Below, piece by piece: positions 62,645 through 64,000 of a stretch of 64,000 nucleotides of DNA. How positions within the stretch are numbered: the first letter of the stretch is position 1; every line of letters begins with the position of its first letter. Under the pieces are notes generated by a model. It was not told where the DNA came from, did not search any database, and was given only the letters and a program-made list of their open reading frames with translations. The DNA is from an uncultured Caulobacterales bacterium (GTDB lineage Bacteria > Pseudomonadota > Alphaproteobacteria > Caulobacterales > Caulobacteraceae): positions 36,476 through 100,475 of the forward strand of contig CAIMFV010000028.1 in assembly GCA_903840435.1 (NCBI GenBank). Direction: 5' to 3'. The translations under genes were made by a program, and so were the position numbers.

Positions 62645-64000
62645 ATGAGAAAACGTCACGTCACCGTTGGTCTGGGACTAAGCCTCGTCGGCGTCCTGAT
62701 CGGGACCCTTGCGGCCACAGCGCCAGCCAGAGCCGCTCCGCTTGAGCTCTATTCTCATCTGCCCAGTCTCGAGGAGGTGCGTATTTCGCCAGACGGCACA
62801 CGGCTTGCGCTGGTGCGTCAAGCATCCTTTGGGCGAGTCGCCGCTGTCATTGATTTGACAACCCAAAAGCCGGTTTCAGTTTTGAAATTAAACACGGCAA
62901 AACAAAGAGATCTGCAATGGGGGGATAATAATCATCTATTGGTTACCTATTCCTCCACCGGTTACGCTTACGGCGTCGAGTCTTCCAAACAGGAGTGGTT
63001 TCAAACCATCTCTTTTGACGTTTTAACCAAGCATCAGTCCATGTTGCTCGATGGCGAGGCTGGGTCGGAAGCAGATTATATGAACGTTACCGATGGTGCG
63101 CCGATGGTGCGGACGGTGAACGGAAAGTCTCTGGTTTTTGTCGTCGGGACGTCCTTTGTTGAGCAACAGGGCGTTAGAACGCTCTTCCAAGTCGATTTGA
63201 ACAATGGTCGCACCAAGGTTGTGCAGCAAGGCAGCCCGAACACAATCGGCTGGCGAGTCCTAAGCGACGGAAAAACGCTGATCCGCACCGACTATGACGA
63301 CAAGTCGGGAGTTTGGAGCGTTTGGATCAAGCTTCCCGATCACACCTTTCAAAAGCGCTATTCCGTCAAAGAACTAATCGACTATCCGGAGATTGAGGGG
63401 GTGGACGAAGCGGCACATGAGCTCATCTTGTCCATGGGTGATCAACACGACAAACAATCAGGCGCCTCGCTCTATCGACTGAGTATGACGGGGACAGACG
63501 CGCCGGTCTTGTGGCGTGATCACCGCTTTGACAGCCTGATATCTGACCCAGCCAGCCATTCGGTGATCGGCGGCAGTGATGACGGCATGACGGAAAACCT
63601 GCAATTTTTCTCGCCCCATGATCAGGCTCAGTGGCAGGTGATCGTCAAAGCCTATGGTGAGGAGAAAATCCAGCTCGAATCTTGGTCGGCAGATCGCCGA
63701 ATTATCATTGTGCAGTTGGATGGCCCGCAAAGTGGCGCAGCCTTCGGAATGATCAATCTGAATACCGGAAAGGCCGACTGGATCGGCGACCGTTATGATG
63801 GGATCGGCCCTGACGATTTGGGCGTTGTCAGGCAAATCGCCTACAAGGCTGCCGATGGTCTTGAGATCCCGGCCCTGCTGACACTGCCGGTCGTGGTCAA
63901 GTCCGACCCGCCGCCGAATAACCTGCCTCTGATTGTATTGCCCCACGGTGGACCGTCGGCTCATGATAAGGAGGAATTCGACTATTTTCCCCTGTACCTC
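62645..64000 (+). CDS. S9-family peptidase (N-terminal part, runs off the window)
   Basis: The open frame from ATG 62645 to the end codes 452 residues of a longer protein. A signal peptide to about residue 30 (APARA) implies export. The N-terminal propeller-like part includes LEEVRISPDGTRLALVR and DLQWGDNNHLLVTYS, and the end has LIVLPHGGPSAHDKEEFDYF, the opening of the S9 alpha/beta hydrolase domain. The catalytic Ser, Asp and His would be past the edge. It should cleave peptides, often dipeptide or acylaminoacyl, in the periplasm. Confidence 0.85.
   Translation, partial: MRKRHVTVGLGLSLVGVLIGTLAATAPARAAPLELYSHLPSLEEVRISPDGTRLALVRQASFGRVAAVIDLTTQKPVSVLKLNTAKQRDLQWGDNNHLLVTYSSTGYAYGVESSKQEWFQTISFDVLTKHQSMLLDGEAGSEADYMNVTDGAPMVRTVNGKSLVFVVGTSFVEQQGVRTLFQVDLNNGRTKVVQQGSPNTIGWRVLSDGKTLIRTDYDDKSGVWSVWIKLPDHTFQKRYSVKELIDYPEIEGVDEAAHELILSMGDQHDKQSGASLYRLSMTGTDAPVLWRDHRFDSLISDPASHSVIGGSDDGMTENLQFFSPHDQAQWQVIVKAYGEEKIQLESWSADRRIIIVQLDGPQSGAAFGMINLNTGKADWIGDRYDGIGPDDLGVVRQIAYKAADGLEIPALLTLPVVVKSDPPPNNLPLIVLPHGGPSAHDKEEFDYFPLYL

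Overview
The window is a high-GC, gene-dense bacterial chromosome segment. It most resembles an alphaproteobacterium of the Caulobacterales. The grounds are the gene families (a VirB cluster headed by a lytic transglycosylase, dapA-smpB, a ParE-type topoisomerase subunit, an Lrp/alanine dehydrogenase pair, DUF3253, a GajQ-free DUF1800/DUF1501 pair) and the intergenic CCGGCGAAGGCCGG-type repeats. Genus-level placement is inference.

Layout. 1-1868 (minus): VirB2, VirB3 and the N-terminal half of VirB4 of a type IV secretion system. A di-heme peroxidase lipoprotein lies between these and a VirB1-like transglycosylase. 4140-9579: secreted proteins of unknown function, namely a DUF3443 lipoprotein with two D-T-G motifs, DUF2844, and a divergent DUF1800/DUF1501 pair. 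9601-12384: a secreted alpha-amylase-family hydrolase, tRNA-Ser(GCT) and a dicarboxylate symporter. 12620-17747: a stand-alone receiver protein, an OmpR-type regulator/kinase/EF-hand lipoprotein operon and an amino-acid permease. 17882-33680: housekeeping genes including hrpB, RNA methyltransferases, a TetR regulator with threonine dehydratase, soluble lytic transglycosylase, dapA, smpB, an MFS pump, uracil-DNA glycosylase, a NYN nuclease-like protein, folK, a TusA-like protein, a beta-lactamase-fold hydrolase and an aldo/keto reductase.

33977-36233 is a visibly AT-rich two-gene island: an ABC/AAA15-type ATPase overlapping a DUF4435 TOPRIM-like protein. This is the architecture of the PARIS (AriA/AriB) anti-phage system and is the most notable locus in the window. 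PARIS itself is already described, so novelty would lie in this divergent member and its setting.

36578-51451: an HSL-type esterase, a MoxR ATPase, an RhlE-type helicase, parE, a thioesterase, acyl-CoA dehydrogenase, DUF3253, a second uracil-DNA-glycosylase-like protein, a lipoprotein hydrolase, an SDR/MFS operon and a DevCAB-like export operon. 51658-64000: a NupC transporter, glutathione transferase, a secreted UbiC-like protein, an unassigned PLP-fold protein, a six-unit palindromic repeat array, an alcohol dehydrogenase, a PAS-GGDEF-EAL protein, the divergent lrp/ald pair with candidate operators, a glycosyltransferase and the start of an S9 peptidase.

Functional links that can be read from layout: PARIS as a toxin-antitoxin-like defence pair; a calcium-binding lipoprotein co-transcribed with a two-component system; Lrp-type control of alanine catabolism; an ATPase/permease/adaptor exporter; and peptidoglycan lysis paired with the secretion apparatus.
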